In this document: positions 1 to 11,449 of the stretch, in pieces
How positions within the stretch are numbered: the first letter of the stretch is position 1
Layout: every line of letters starts with the position of its first letter
From: Allacma fusca
Lineage: Eukaryota > Arthropoda > Collembola > Symphypleona > Sminthuridae
Direction of reading: 5' to 3'
Assembly (NCBI GenBank): GCA_947179485.1
Contig: OX359247.1
Span: 29,922,801 to 29,986,800 of the forward strand
DNA length: 64,000 nt
Notes under the pieces: model-generated
Seen by the model: the letters and a program-made list of their open reading frames with translations, nothing else
What the model was told of the DNA's origin: nothing
Databases searched by the model: none
Translations under genes and position numbers: made by a program

Positions 1-2806
1 CTACCCACGTAGCAAATTAGAAGAACATTTTCTTTTCTGATTCCCATCGTTGTAATTTATGTTCAAAACGTTTCAATTGTAAAGAATCTCTACAGTTTCG
101 TAAACAGAATCGTAAGAAAATAATTCAACGTGGTGGTGATATTGGTTCTATTTCAAACGATTTTAATGTAATTACTTCTCAAAAACATTCTTTCCGTACA
201 TACAGATACAGTAAATGTGACCCAAATGTAAGCCTATTGAAATATTTTCATAACAAAAACATGCTATATCAGAATTGTGCAAACGTATGTATCACCTAAT
301 TGGTGCGGTGAAGGTACAGTTAAAAGTTCACGTCGAATTTCAACGAGGAATTTCAGTCAATAAAACAGAAATCGTTGAAATATACATGAACATCTTTATG
401 AGAATTATACTGAACACAAGTGAAGTTGCTTCAATTTTAGGTGAAATTTTCGAACAAGTAAATCTACACACGGAACGTTTTAAAAAATTTGGTTCAGGAT
501 GGATTTTAAAAAGAGTTCTAGGATTTGAATTATGTTTAAATAAATATAAATCGTTAGGCGGTGCTTGTTACATCACTACTCCTAAAAGAGGTTTTGCAAA
601 AACGTGTGTCATCAATGTAAGAAACAATGATAATAAATGTTTTAGATGGGTATGTTTAGCTGCGTTATATCCATGTCAACGTAATCAGAATCGTGTCAGT
701 ACCTATAAAAGTATGAAAATATTTTGAATTGGAATTCACTAAAATATCCTGTTCAGTTACTTAAAATTCCACTATTTGAAGATGCGAATCAAATTGCAGT
801 TAATATATATGTTTAGGATAGTTTTGAAGGTGCTAGTGCGTTTCGTGCTTCGAAAAATAACTATAAAGCAGGTTGAAAGACAGTTAACCTATTGTTAAAA
901 TGTGCTCAGAGAGGGGTTGAACATTTTGCAGTAATACGTGATATAAATAAGCCTCTCGGAAAACAGAACCATCATAAGAAAATCTTGTGTTACAACTTTT
1001 TGCAGCGTTTTTCAACGGATCAAAACCTTAACCAACATTTAACATTATGCTTGCTTAACAAAACAAAATGTTAAAATGCATAGACTAACTGAAGTTGGAA
1101 AGCCACCTGTTATGAAATTTTAATGCTATCATAAGCAACTAAAAGCTGGTTATGTAGTTTATGGAGACTTTGAAACTATTCTCCAACCATGCAATGATCC
1201 AGGACATTCTAAAACTAAGAAACTTATGGAGCACATTCCTTGTGGATTTGGTTATGCTTTAGTTAGATATGTCATGAATTAATAAAACATTTGTGAATCG
1301 AGGTGAAGATTGTTTTGAAGTTTTTTTCAAACACATGAAATAAATCGGAATTCTAGTGAAGGAAATATTTGAAGAAGATGTTTGAGCTGTTCATAATGAA
1401 CGAGATTGGATGGATTTGTTAAACGCAATTATTTGTCATATTTGTGGCAAGCCATTAGAAAATGATCGTGTATACGATCATGACCATCGGAGCGGTAATT
1501 GAATATTATGCGCATTTATTTCAATTACTTTAATTCAAAATCAAATTACACAGCATGAGTGACTAAACAAAACTTTGTTTTACAGGAAAATTGCGAGGAG
1601 CTGCGCATATAATTTAAACTATCAACAACAACCAAAGGTGTCAATAGTTCTTCAAAACTTCAAAAACTATGATACAGCGATTATAGTTCAAGGTTTAAAA
1701 TACTATGATGGTGAAGGAATCAACATAATTCCAAGTACATCTTAGCGTTTCATGTCAGTTATTTGTGATAATTTTTATTTTATTGGTTCATATCAATTCT
1801 TGAACTCCAGCTTAAGTGATTTAGTAGAAAATCTTCTAATTTGTGATCGTGATTCTAACCCATTCGATTATCAAACACAGAAAATGCAGTTATTTTATCA
1901 AGTCTTCGCAGAACAAAATGAAATTGATCTTCTTTTTAAAAAGGTGTGTATTGTTACGATTACATGGATAGTTTTAACAAATTCGATGAAACCCCTCTTC
2001 CAAAACGAAAAATGTTTTATAAAAAATTGACTAAACAGCATATGACACTTAAAGAATATATACATGCAAAAATTGTTTGGAAAAAATTCGAATGTAAATC
2101 TTTAGGTATGTATCACGATATTTATTTACTGTGACGTGCTTTTGTTATGCATGTGTTTGAGAAATTTTATGATACAACATTAAATAATTTTCAACTTGAT
2201 CCTGTTCACTACTACTCTTACCCTGGATGTTGTTATGATGCTGCACTTAAAATGACCGGAGTGGAATTGGAACTTATAACTGATGTGGATCAAATCAACA
2301 TGATTACCAGTGGAATTCGTGGTGGTATTTCAACTATACCAACACGTTATGCTTCGAGTAATAATGGTTTTGGTGGAAAATATGATTTCTAATTTTAACC
2401 CACGTAAAAACTATGTCCTGCATTGTCGTAACTTAAAATTTTATTTAAAGAATGGTTTGAAAATTACTGAAATTTATAGAGTTCTTAAATTTCGCCAGAA
2501 AAAATTGCTTGAACCTTACGTGACATAATACCAACATAAGGGCATAAACAAAAAGTCAGTTTAAAATGAAACTAGCCAAACTAGGCAATAACGTTATTTA
2601 TGGTAAATCAATTGAGAATGTTACAAATAGATCCAATGCGAAAGTAACCAAAGACTAAGATAATGCTGTCAAATTAGGTTCAAATCCAAGATGTAAAAAT
2701 GGGACAATACTAGACGAAAATTTAATTTAATTTAACATGGGGAAAGGGTCAGTTTTGCTAAATCGACCATTGTATATTGGAATGAGTGTTTTAGATTTGT
2801 CAAAAC
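1..2806 (+). pseudogene. Polinton/Maverick protein-primed DNA polymerase B, decayed
   Basis: Broken plus-strand reading frames together resemble the family-B DNA polymerase of Polinton/Maverick elements. In order they show an N-terminal region (275-727) with the NNDNKCFRWVCLAALYP-type block, a middle block near 1946-2134 (YDYMDSFNKFDET, then a K-x-W-x-F-x-C-K-S-L-G-x-Y-H-D segment), a block at 2147-2392 (YYSYPGCCYDAALKMTGVEL and IRGGISTIPTRYA), a block at 2400-2530 (NYVLHCRNLKFYLK), and a late block at 2737-2806 (YIGMSVLDLSK). Many stops and frameshifts separate them, so no working enzyme is encoded. In intact elements this protein replicates the element from a terminal protein primer. The polymerase is further split by a foldback MITE at 2807 and resumes at 3857. 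The left end lies outside the window. Confidence 0.85.
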
Positions 2807-3856
2807 CAGTGGTCGTCACGGGAACGGGTAACACCCGGGTACATGGGAACGGGAACGAGTACAGGAACGGACTTGGGCACAAATATTTTGTTCCCAACCG
2901 GTTTGGGCACAGGAACAGGAACATACTCAAGTGGACCCGACCGTTGGGAACAGGAACAGGAGTGGGAACAGGAACATTGATCTTCATTTTGTTCCCGTTC
3001 CCATCGGGAACGAGTACAGTCTACGCATGATTCCGTTCACACACCTGTTGTTCCCGGGTTACGAGTGGGTACTTTTACTATATCCTAGAAACACACTCAA
3101 ACTTGATCTTGGGAGACTTGAAAGTATTTATTTACATATGTATACAATTCAATTTGCATATTCCATTCTACTCTTTTTTTCCGGCAGCTTCTACAGACGA
3201 ATCCTGGCTCTAAAGTTTAATAACACCTCTTAACGGCTTGAATCCAAATAGAGCTCCTGTTTCAGTATAATAGCTGAAGTATCTACAGTAGTTCTAAATT
3301 GTTCCACAGATTAATATAAAATATATTTAAATAATTATTATTGGCTTGTGCAATTTCTGCTAAATGTGGAAAAACAAATGGAAAATAACCAGTGCCAGTA
3401 TATATACTTCAGGTACCCTCATCAACACAACTCGGCACATAATTCCTGAAGAAGTAAACAAGTAGTTATTACGCGGTAACGTTTCGCTTCCGTGGGATTA
3501 ACCCACCCTGCGTAAGCCTGTTTTTTATCTGCAAAATGATGGGTTTGGTAGTTACTGAAATTGTGGTCATAATTTCTACTACACTTAAGTACAGTATCAC
3601 TTGGACCCGGGAACGAGACCGGGAACAAAAGCTGTGGGAACGGGTACGGGTACAAAACATTTCCAATTTCTGGTTACAGGAACGGGAACGGGTCCGGGTA
3701 CGCATTTTAAATAAATTCATAGGAACGGGTATCTAAAATATTGTTCCCAGGATGACGGGAACGGGTCCGGGTACGGGAACACTTAAGGGGAGTACCCGTT
3801 GAGTGGGAACAGGAACGGGAACGGGGACAAACGTTTTGTACCCATGACGACCACTG
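2807..3856. mobile_element. hAT-type foldback MITE (GGGAACGGG arms)
   Basis: A 1050-bp non-coding element is flanked by a perfect 8-bp direct repeat GTCAAAAC (2799-2806 and 3857-3864). Its ends are inverted repeats: CAGTGGTCGTCACGGG on the left and the complement of CAGTGGTCGTCATGGG on the right. The arms are built from iterated GGGAACGGG or GGGAACAGG motifs pointing in opposite directions. The 8-bp duplication and CAG...CTG ends fit the hAT superfamily. There is no transposase. It interrupts the Polinton polymerase gene exactly between the codons for LDLSK and the following LYMFEF-like block. Open frames at 2727-3030 and 3422-3736 are by-products of the repeat. Confidence 0.9.
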
Positions 3857-3896
3857 GTCAAAACTGTATATGTTCGAATTTTATTATAACTATAAT
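3857..3896 (+). pseudogene. Polinton polymerase B, continuation after MITE
   Basis: Directly after the MITE and its target duplication, the plus strand reads S-K-L-Y-M-F-E-F-Y-Y-N-Y, which continues the polymerase block ending at 2806 (family pattern LDLSK-x-x-M-x-x-F-x-Y-x-Y). Only about 13 codons remain before Penelope-like sequence of the opposite orientation takes over. Confidence 0.7.
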
Positions 3897-3999
3897 TCAT
3901 CAACGTCTCTTCCAGTAGGGGTTACAGGGAAGTTTAATCCTAATTGAAGCACATTCATCTCCTCTGTTGTCGGAAGATATGAAATAAGATGAACTACTG
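3897..3999 (-). pseudogene. Penelope-like element protein, distal fragment
   Basis: On the minus strand one frame reads S-Y-L-P-T-T-E-E-M-N-V-L-Q-L-G-L-N-F-P-V-T-P. This is the block typical of Penelope-like reverse transcriptases upstream of the catalytic domain (pattern LS-x-E-E-x-x-L-L-x-x-G-L-x-F-x-P-T-P). It continues the minus-strand frame that ends at 10464; the two pieces are separated by the BEL element. No reverse transcriptase or GIY-YIG domain follows, so the copy is truncated. Confidence 0.65.
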
Positions 4000-4520
4000 T
4001 GTCGACGTCCCATGTCAACATAATATGAGCACCAATTGTAACTATAATGTACATGCAGTTTCCAGTAACTTCTTGTTTGCATTGTGCAGACAGTACAATT
4101 CATGTATTTTCTCAAAAGGTATAAGTTAAGGACAACCACACAGGATAATGTTATCGGTTATTCTAATTAGGCCTTCAACCTTAGCTCAGTTGTAACTTGA
4201 TGTGATTTTACAGCTAAGGTTGACCTTAATATTGTAAATACTTATCTTCGTGACGCAAATGTAAATTATCATTTTTAGAAGCTCCAGAATTAAGGTCAAT
4301 CTTTTATTTTACGCGGTTCTCTTTGTGCTCTGATATTTTCTCTTTGTATGAAGGAAACCTTAAAACCAGTCTCTCACAGAACCTTGAATTGAACGCATCT
4401 AGTAAATAAATTAAGATTTTTAATTTCCTTTTGACCTAACGACAGTGCAAGCACAAACTCATTGTTTTTCTCATTGTCATTTTTACTACTCATCCAGTCC
4501 TTTAATTCTCCGAGCCATCA
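4000..4520 (+). repeat. 5' LTR of BEL/Pao element
   Basis: 521 bp, TG...CA. Positions 4037-4520 match the 3' LTR at 9979-10462 almost base for base. Positions 4000-4036 have no counterpart in the 3' LTR, but recur at the left end of the small related copy at 24208. An AATAAA lies near 4401. Confidence 0.9.
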
Positions 4521-4767
4521 TATGGTCCTTCGAGCCTTGTTTATAGAAGAATCAGCAAAAGTCCTGTGGATAGTATATAGAAGAAATTCTCAAGTTTTTG
4601 TAAGTTTTACCAAAATTTACTGGTCCTTCAAAAGTTACAAGTTACGCCATCTAAGAAAGGTTCATTACTAGTGCAATTCACATCCAGTTAATATAGTTGA
4701 ACATACAGTGCCATTCATCAAAAACTTATTGTGAGAGATCTCCCACCTCAAAGGTTCATTTCAAGTT

Positions 4768-6005
4768 ATGGCATCTGTAGCAAAATGTCAGCGAACAATT
4801 TTAAAATCTGCCCTTACAAAGCTATCAGGTTGCATCAGTAAGTGCAATGCTATCACAATTGACCGGGTCGAGTTGGAAACACTAAGATCCAAGCTCAAGA
4901 TTATAGAATCAAAACTAGAAGCAAATCACAACGACATCTTGTCTCAAATCACTGACGCAGGTCTCATAACCGATCAAAATAAAGACCATGATGACATCAT
5001 TGACAAGATTCAAGATATCGAAGACAAATTAATCGCTAATGAGAAGCAAGTAGTCAAGCGAGAAAAGGAGGAAGATATCAAAACCCGGGAGAGATTAGCT
5101 GTAGCGAAAGCCAACGCTGAACACGCAGCTGCGAGTGCAAATCCCATCCCCGCACACAATACTACTCCAACAATTCAGAAGCCACAGCTACCAAAACTAT
5201 CACTCCCAAAGTTTAGCGGAAACTTAGAGGAATGGCTAAATTTTCGAGACAGGTTTGAGCAATCAGTACACAGCCGAGCAGATCTATCTGGAGCCGAAAA
5301 GATGCAGTATCCACTCTCATCATTGGAAGGGTCAGCAGCAGCTGTTTTAGAAGGTACGCCCGTTAACAATGCCAGCTGTCATTCTGCATAGGACCTGCTA
5401 AAGAATCAGTTTGAGCACACTAGGGAGTTGATCTATCGTCAAGGGCTCCGTATGTTGGATCAAACGGTAGTAACGTTCCTTGCTCTACCACGCTTCAGAC
5501 TGTAGTCACTACAACAAGAAATGCTCTACAAGCCATGAAGAACTTGGGTCAGCCTACAGATCAATGGGACGGCATAGTCATCATCATACTACTGAAGAAG
5601 CTGGACAGGGATACTAAACTGAGGTTTCATCCGTCACTTACAAGTAAGGACATGCCAAGTATGCAAACCTTGATGAATTTTCTAGAGAAGGAAATTGTGG
5701 ACTTAACCTCAGGGGAAGTAGTGGAACCATCTTCAGAGAAGCTCCAAACAAAACACGTCCAATCAAATGGAAAGCAGCCGTTTAGAAAGGATGACAAAAC
5801 ACCGTGTGTCATTTGTCAAGAACAGCACTTCATTTTCAGTTGCACCAAACTAAACGAAGCATCTGATATTGACAAGAAAAAATTAGTGCACAAGGCAAAG
5901 CTTTGCACAAATTGTCTCAAACCCGGACATGTGTGGAAAAGCTGCAACTCCAAGTTCACCTGTAAAGAGTGTAAGTCCAAGCACCACACAATTTTACACT
6001 CTTAC
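4768..6005 (+). pseudogene. BEL/Pao gag region (DUF1759 and zinc knuckle)
   Basis: The frame opens with ATG at 4768 and has a charged, coiled-coil-like N-terminal third. A DUF1759-type block follows (LPKLSLPKFSGNLEEW, then F-R-D-R-F-E). A stop (TAG) at 5389 interrupts a D-L-L-K-N-Q-F segment, and the frame resumes at 5535. Two CCHC-like zinc-binding stretches lie near 5800-5995, the clearest being CTNCLKPGHVWKSC. Gag packages the element RNA in a cytoplasmic particle. The internal stop and the frame change at 5470-5535 leave it non-functional as read. Confidence 0.85.
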
Positions 6006-6059
6006 TTCAACAGCAATAGCAAGAAGAAACCTACAACAGCTACAACCTTAGCAACTTCT

Positions 6060-9000
6060 CGCTCAGTCTCGCAAGCTTGCATCAAACCAACAGCTGTAGT
6101 GGATGCACTCAATCATCGTGGGCAACCTTTGGACTGCCGTGTTGTCTTAGATAGCGCCTCAGATGCTTGCTTCATTACAGCGTCCTTAGTGAATCAATTA
6201 GGGTTGAAGAAGCGCAAGTTAGCAGAAGCACACAAGATCCAAGGTCTGGCGGAAATGGAGGTGGCAGCCACTAATGAATTGGTCACCCTCAATCTACGTT
6301 CAAAAGTTTTCCCAGACCAAACTATATCAGTTGAAGCTCACGTAGTTCAGAAAATCACAGGGTCCTCCCCCAAAGTACCCATTGACAAGACGTCCCTTCC
6401 ATATTTACCGGACCTGGGCTTAGCAGATCAAGAATTTAACATGCCAGCAAAAGTCCATGTGCTTCTATCAACAGTCCTTTTTCTGGTGATGCGCCCGCAA
6501 ATTATTAGAGGTACCCCAGAGCAGCCCGTAGCTGTTCAGACAACGTTTGGCTGGATAATTGGCGGAGGTAGAACAATTCACAATCAGCCAAAACTCCAAT
6601 GCAACATAGTATCCTCCACCCTAGACCAACAACTTCGACGGTTCTGGGAAATTGACCAAGGACACACCAACAACATTCTCACCCTAGAGGAGGAGAAAGC
6701 GGAGCAGCACTATACTCAGACCACCATAAGAAGAGAAGATGGTTCGTTTCAAGTGTGTCTTCCATTCAAAGAGGAACTCCACACCCTAGGAAATTCAAAG
6801 CAGCAAGCATTCAGAAGGTTAATCAATTTAGAATCCAGACTGGGACGACACAATGAGTTACGTGAACAGTACTTAATGGCCATGCAAGCACTGGTAAACG
6901 ATGGTCATTTGGAGAAAGTTCCAAGCGAAGATTTGCAAAAGGAAGATAAGAAAGTCTTTAACCTCCCACATCATGCTGTACTCAAGTACCACAACAAAAA
7001 TACGAATTGTATTTGATGCTAGCGCCAAACCTACCCTGGGAACTTCACTAAATGACAATGATGATCGGACCCGTGCTACAACAGGATCTACACACCCTTC
7101 TCATCCGCTGGCGTTTTTGGCTCATAGCAATGACAGCGGACATCAAACAGATGTATTTACAAATATATGTCCATCCTGATGACCGGGACTTTCTTCGCAT
7201 ACTTTGGCGTTCCAACACAAAGGACGAGATAGTAGCCTACCGAATGAGGAAGGTCACTTTTGGAACAGCAGCAGCCCCTTTTCAAGCTGTAAGAACGCTT
7301 CAGCGCCTAGCCGAAGAATATGCAGATAAATTCCCGGTAGGAGCTCGAATACTGAAAAACGATTTCTACATTGATGACTGCATTACAGGAGCCAACACTC
7401 TACAAGAAGCCCTAAGACAACAATCCGAGTTACTGAAAATAACAAAAGAAGGCAACTTTTCCTTACGTAAGTGGTCCTCGTCACACAAGGAACTATTGCT
7501 GGCAGTCCCCCCTGAAATGAGAGAATCGCAGCTTCCACTTAATCTAGACTCAGATGACCAGTTAAAGGCACTATGATTAATATGGAACCCCAGTGCGGAT
7601 GATTTTCGGTTTGTCGTTCAGCCTCCCAAGTCTACGAAGATTACAAAGCGCAGTATTATCTCCGAAATTGCAAGAGTATTCGATCCACTTGGATTCATCT
7701 TTCCGGTGACGATTATTTCAAAAATAATCATGCAAGCCCTGTGGAAAGCGGACACGGCTTGAGACTCCTCACCGCCACAAGATATTGTAAGCCAGTGGTT
7801 GGCTTATCAACAACAATTGCAAGGGATTTCCAAAATCCGAATACCTCGCTGTATCAACATACCCGAAGCCCACTCACATCAACTTCACGTATTTGCTGAC
7901 GCTTCGGAGAAAGCGTTTGGCGCAGCAATCTATTTGAGATCACTTTCCCTTTCATCTGTACGCGTAAGACTCGTCACTGCAAAAACTCGAGTAGCACCAG
8001 TGAAAGCAGAAACCTTGCCCAGGCTAGAACTATGCGCAGCAGTTTTAGCAGCAGAAATTCTGGAGCAGGTACGACTTTCACTACCCATCACTGTGGAGAA
8101 AGAAGCGGGCTGGACCGACTCAACTATTGTCTTGGCCTGGATCCGATCTGATGCTCTGCGATGGAGAACATTTGAGCGAAATCGGATTGTCAAAATCCAG
8201 AAAGTTCTGTCAAGTGAGAACTGGAGTCACGTTCCAGGCATCATCAACCCTGCAGATATTCCAACGCGTGGCCTAACAGTTGAGGAATTTTTATCAAAAC
8301 CTACCTGGTTCAGCGGCCCTTGCTTTCTCCATTCGCCAGAAATTAATCCCCAGCCTCCGGTAGGATCTCATGGAGATCTTCCCCCGGGGGACGTCTACAC
8401 CCCTCCGGTGGCAGCCTCGCAGCAGAAAAAGATTTCTCGTCAAAACGCAGCAACAAATCTTCACAATACCAATCATCCGTGGCCTTGTTGGACAAGGTTC
8501 CCCAGGGGGATATCTACACCCCCTCCACGGAAACAACACCCCATCAGTGTCTTACAATAAGCACTTCAAACGTCAAAAATGTAAGTCGGTTCATTGACCT
8601 CAACGAATTCATACAGAAGTACTCATCATGGTTAAAGCTAAGAAGATACACAGCTCTCTTAATCAAGTTCTACAGATCTGTCCTCAAGAAGGAAATCGTA
8701 CAACCAGACCTCAGTCCATTAGAACTTATAAATGCACAGTACCGACTCATTTACTTTATTCAGCAGCAAGTTTACAGCCAAGAAATTAATTGTCTTCAGC
8801 GGAAGTCCCAGCTCCCTAAGAAGTCTCCACTAAACTCATTATCACCATTCATTGATGAGCAAGGTGTACTCAGGGTGGGCGGCAGGCTTCGCAAGTCAAA
8901 TCTGCAGTACGATCAAAAATACCCAGCCTTGGTTCCCCGACACCACCTTAGTTGGCTCCTGGTTCGTTGGCAACATGAACGACTGTGTCATGGCGGTGTC

Positions 9001-10071
9001 CAACTTGTCCATTATACAACAAGACAGAGATTTTGGATAATAAGAGCAAAGGATTTGGTCAAGTCCATCATAAACAAATGCACGGTATGTGTAACGCAAA
9101 AAGCAAAACTTCAGCAGCAATACATGGCTGACCTTCCCAAATCAAGAGTCACAATGCAGCGACCCTTCAATACAGTGGGAGTCGACTAATGCTGGCCCTA
9201 TCGTCCTTAAGGATTCCTTTGGAAGAAGCCCAAAGACATTCAAGGCATACATTAGTGTGTTTGTTTGTTTCTGCACAAAGGCTGTGCGTCTGGAAATCGT
9301 AAGTGGGCTCTCAACAGACGCGTTTGTGGCAACCTTAACTCGTTTTGTAAACCGTCGAGGACGCCCTTCAACAATCCATTCGGACAACGGCACCAGCTTT
9401 ATTGGAGCTAAAAGAGAGCTCCAAGAGCTCTTCGAGTTTTTGAAGAAAAGCGAGACCAACTCCACACTACAAAGACACCTTTCAGCGGACAACATTGAAT
9501 GGAAGTTAATACCACCCTCGGCCCCACACATGGGAGGACTCTGGGAAGCAGCGGTCAAGAGCACTAAGCATCATCTTCAGGCTCCACACTGATGAACTTT
9601 GAAGAAGCGGCAACGCTCCTGTCATCAGTGGAAGCGTGTCTCAACTCTCGTCCTCTGTGCAAAGATGAAGGTGGGCCAGACGATTTAGTAGCACTGACGC
9701 CTGGACATTTTCTCATCGGCGCACCTTTAGTAAGTCTTCCATCTCATGATCTGACTAATGTGAAAGTAGGAACCTTGTGCAGATGGCAACGGCTCCAATT
9801 AATGCAGCAACAATTCTGGCGAAGATGGCACCTTGAATACCTGCAGCAGCTACAAAAAAGGACAAAGTGGCGGGATTTAAAGGACAACCTCAAGATTGGA
9901 GACATTGTGATTATACGGGAAGAAAATTCTCCTCCAAGGCGGTGGAAGCTAGCAAAGGTCACCGAATGTCACACTGATTGTAACTGTAATGTACATGCAG
10001 TTTCCAGTAACTTCTTGTTTGCATTGTGCAGACAGTACAATTCATGTATTTTCTCAAAAGGTATAAGTTAA
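6060..10071 (+). pseudogene. BEL/Pao pol: protease, RT, RNase H, integrase
   Basis: In order: a retropepsin-like block with V-L-D-S-A-S-D at about 6145; reverse transcriptase from about 6870 to 7576, with ADIKQMYLQI and the catalytic Y-I-D-D at about 7370 (YVDD is commoner); RNase H at 7860-8300 (FADASEKAFGAA, ETLPRLELCAA, WTDSTIVLAWI, PADIPTRG); integrase with an HHCC zinc region (8960-9100) and catalytic D-D-E at VDYAGP-like 9183, HSDNGT 9378 and WEAAVK 9543; and a C-terminal domain (LTPGHFLIGAPL, NSPPRRWKLAKV). Breaks: frameshift near 7000, in-frame TGA at 7574 and about 7760, frame change near 8490, 1-bp insertion near 9187, stop at 9590. The last codons run into the 3' LTR. Confidence 0.9.
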
Positions 10072-10462
10072 GGACAACCACACAGGATAATGTTATCGGT
10101 TATTCTAATTAGGCCTTCAACCTTAGCTCAGTTGTAACTTGATGTGACTTTACAGCTAAGGTTGACCTTAATATTGTAAATACTTAGCTTCGTGACGCAA
10201 ATGTAAATTATCATTTTTAGAAGCTCCAGAATTAAGGTCAATCTTTTATTTTACGCGGTTCTCTTTGTGCTCTGATATTTTCTCTTTGTATGAAGGAAAC
10301 CTTAAAACCAGTCTCTCACAGAACCTTGAATTGAACGCATCTAGTAAATAAATTAAGATTTTTAATTTCCTTTTGACCTAACGACAGTGCAAGCACAAAC
10401 TCATTGTTTTTCTCATTGTCATTTTTACTACTCATCCAGTCCTCTAATTCTCCGAGCCATCA
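9979..10462 (+). repeat. 3' LTR of BEL/Pao element
   Basis: 484 bp, pairing with 4037-4520. Differences seen: A/G at the ninth base, T/C near 10148, T/G near 10187 and T/C near 10443. The C-terminus of the integrase frame reads through its first 90 bp to a stop at 10069. The LTR is followed directly by the target duplication TACTG and then Penelope-like sequence. Confidence 0.9.
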
Positions 10463-10463
10463 T

Positions 10464-11036
10464 ACTGTTCTTTTGGCACTTAGTTTGTCTTCTTGATCAC
10501 CCGGAACAATGAATTCTTGAAATTGTGATAACACAATTTTATAAATTTTATTTGTTTGTTTTGATTTTCTGAAATTTGGGGACATAATCATTCTGTAAAT
10601 AATCTTGTAAATCATTGTAGATTTCTGTTGGTAATTTGGTCATGTGTTGATTTAAATTGTAGATAGAATGTCTTGTTTTTTTGATATCTTTGTATTTACA
10701 ATTTAAATGTTCTGCCATTAACTTGATTTCAAAGGTTTGTTCTTGCATAACTTTGAAATGTGGAACATTTATAAAATCAGGGATGATTTTATGTTTTTTG
10801 CATTGCCTTAAAAAATTAATATAGTTTTTCAGTTGTGCTAATTTTCTAACTTCACTTTGTAATTTAAATATATATATCATAAATTGCATACCAACATGCA
10901 TTTTTATATAATCTTTAACGGATCTCCAACCACGATTATGTATAATAGATTCCATTCTTTGGCTTACGTGGTTAACTTTATTAAACAAGCTAAATTATAT
11001 GCAAGCTTTCGACATCTAACAGACTGTTATCTTCAG
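10464..11036 (-). pseudogene. Penelope-like element, N-terminal part
   Basis: A minus-strand frame from 10988 to 10548 (146 codons) contains K-L-x-x-L-K-N-Y-I-N-F-L-R-Q-C-K-K-H-K-I-I-P, the pattern at the start of Penelope-like proteins. A shifted frame continues to 10464, where the BEL element begins; the protein resumes at 3999. Upstream of the ORF on the minus strand (11036-11001), CTGAAGATAACAGTCTGTTA followed by GTCGAAAG resembles the hammerhead-type region of Penelope pseudo-LTRs, but is degenerate. Function in an intact element: reverse transcriptase plus endonuclease for target-primed insertion. The catalytic domains are absent here. Confidence 0.65.
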
Positions 11037-11064
11037 GCACTAATAAGGGAGTGAGAAATAATTT

Positions 11065-11398
11065 TCACAATTGAGAAAAAATGCATTTGTTTTTAAATAA
11101 ATTTTCGAGGAATAGATATTTCCTTAAAACGAAGTTATAATTTGTGGAATCAAAGGCTATATATATCGTCACAACGATTCCATTCACCTGTTTGAATTTC
11201 ACAATAGATGCAACATACTTGTTGACCGGTAGAAAAAAATCCTTCTTGCGCAAACTTTTCAGTTGGAAAGATAGTTGAATTGTTTGCAAAGGAAGCTATT
11301 CTCCTCGCCAACGAAACATAATCTTTACGTATAATGGCATGTTTTGAAGTTGTATCTCTATATGGTATTGCAGTTCTTTGTTTAGGCGTGTAGTTCAT
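11065..11398 (-). pseudogene. BIR-like (IAP-type) zinc domain protein in Polinton
   Basis: A minus-strand ORF at 11398-11150 reads A-R-R-I-A-S-F, then G-F-F-S-T-G-Q-Q-V-C-C-I-Y-C and G-E-W-N-R-C-D-D. This fits the BIR pattern R-x-x-x-F ... G-F-x-x-x-G-x-x-x-V-x-C-x-x-C-x-x-x-x-x-x-W-x-x-x-D. A frame change near 11155 shifts the end into the overlapping frame (to 11065), where the expected His and last Cys are replaced (D-S-T-N-Y-N-F-V). BIR domains occur in inhibitors of apoptosis and in several large insect DNA viruses. The position between Polinton genes suggests it was part of the element. The missing last two zinc ligands suggest decay. It could instead be a host fragment captured later. 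Confidence 0.6.
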
Positions 11399-11449
11399 TT
11401 TTCAATGAAAAATTAGTTTTCCAATTTAACCAACCTGTATTTTTACGTG

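Larger units (their letters stand above)
4000..10462 (+). mobile_element. BEL/Pao LTR retrotransposon inserted in Penelope-like element
   Basis: A 6463-bp element starts TGTCGACG and ends CCATCA, with the 5-bp target duplication TACTG at 3995-3999 and 10463-10467. It has LTRs, gag with a zinc knuckle, an aspartic protease, reverse transcriptase, RNase H and an integrase with a C-terminal domain, in the BEL/Pao order. A likely primer-binding region (TGGTCCTTCGAGCC) begins two bases after the 5' LTR. The LTRs differ at only about four positions over 484 bp, so insertion looks recent, yet the coding region has several stops and frameshifts. The left LTR carries 37 bp that the right one lacks. 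Confidence 0.95.

Noticed and set aside
2727..3736. Overlapping ORFs with G-T-G-T-G or R-T-R-T-R runs
   Set aside because: Products of GGGAACGGG iterations in the MITE at 2807-3856.
5389..7765. G-to-A hypermutation (Trp codons to stops) as cause of BEL stops
   Set aside because: Only some stops fit TGG to TAG/TGA; others look like Gly codon changes or indels, and no strand-wide bias could be counted by eye.
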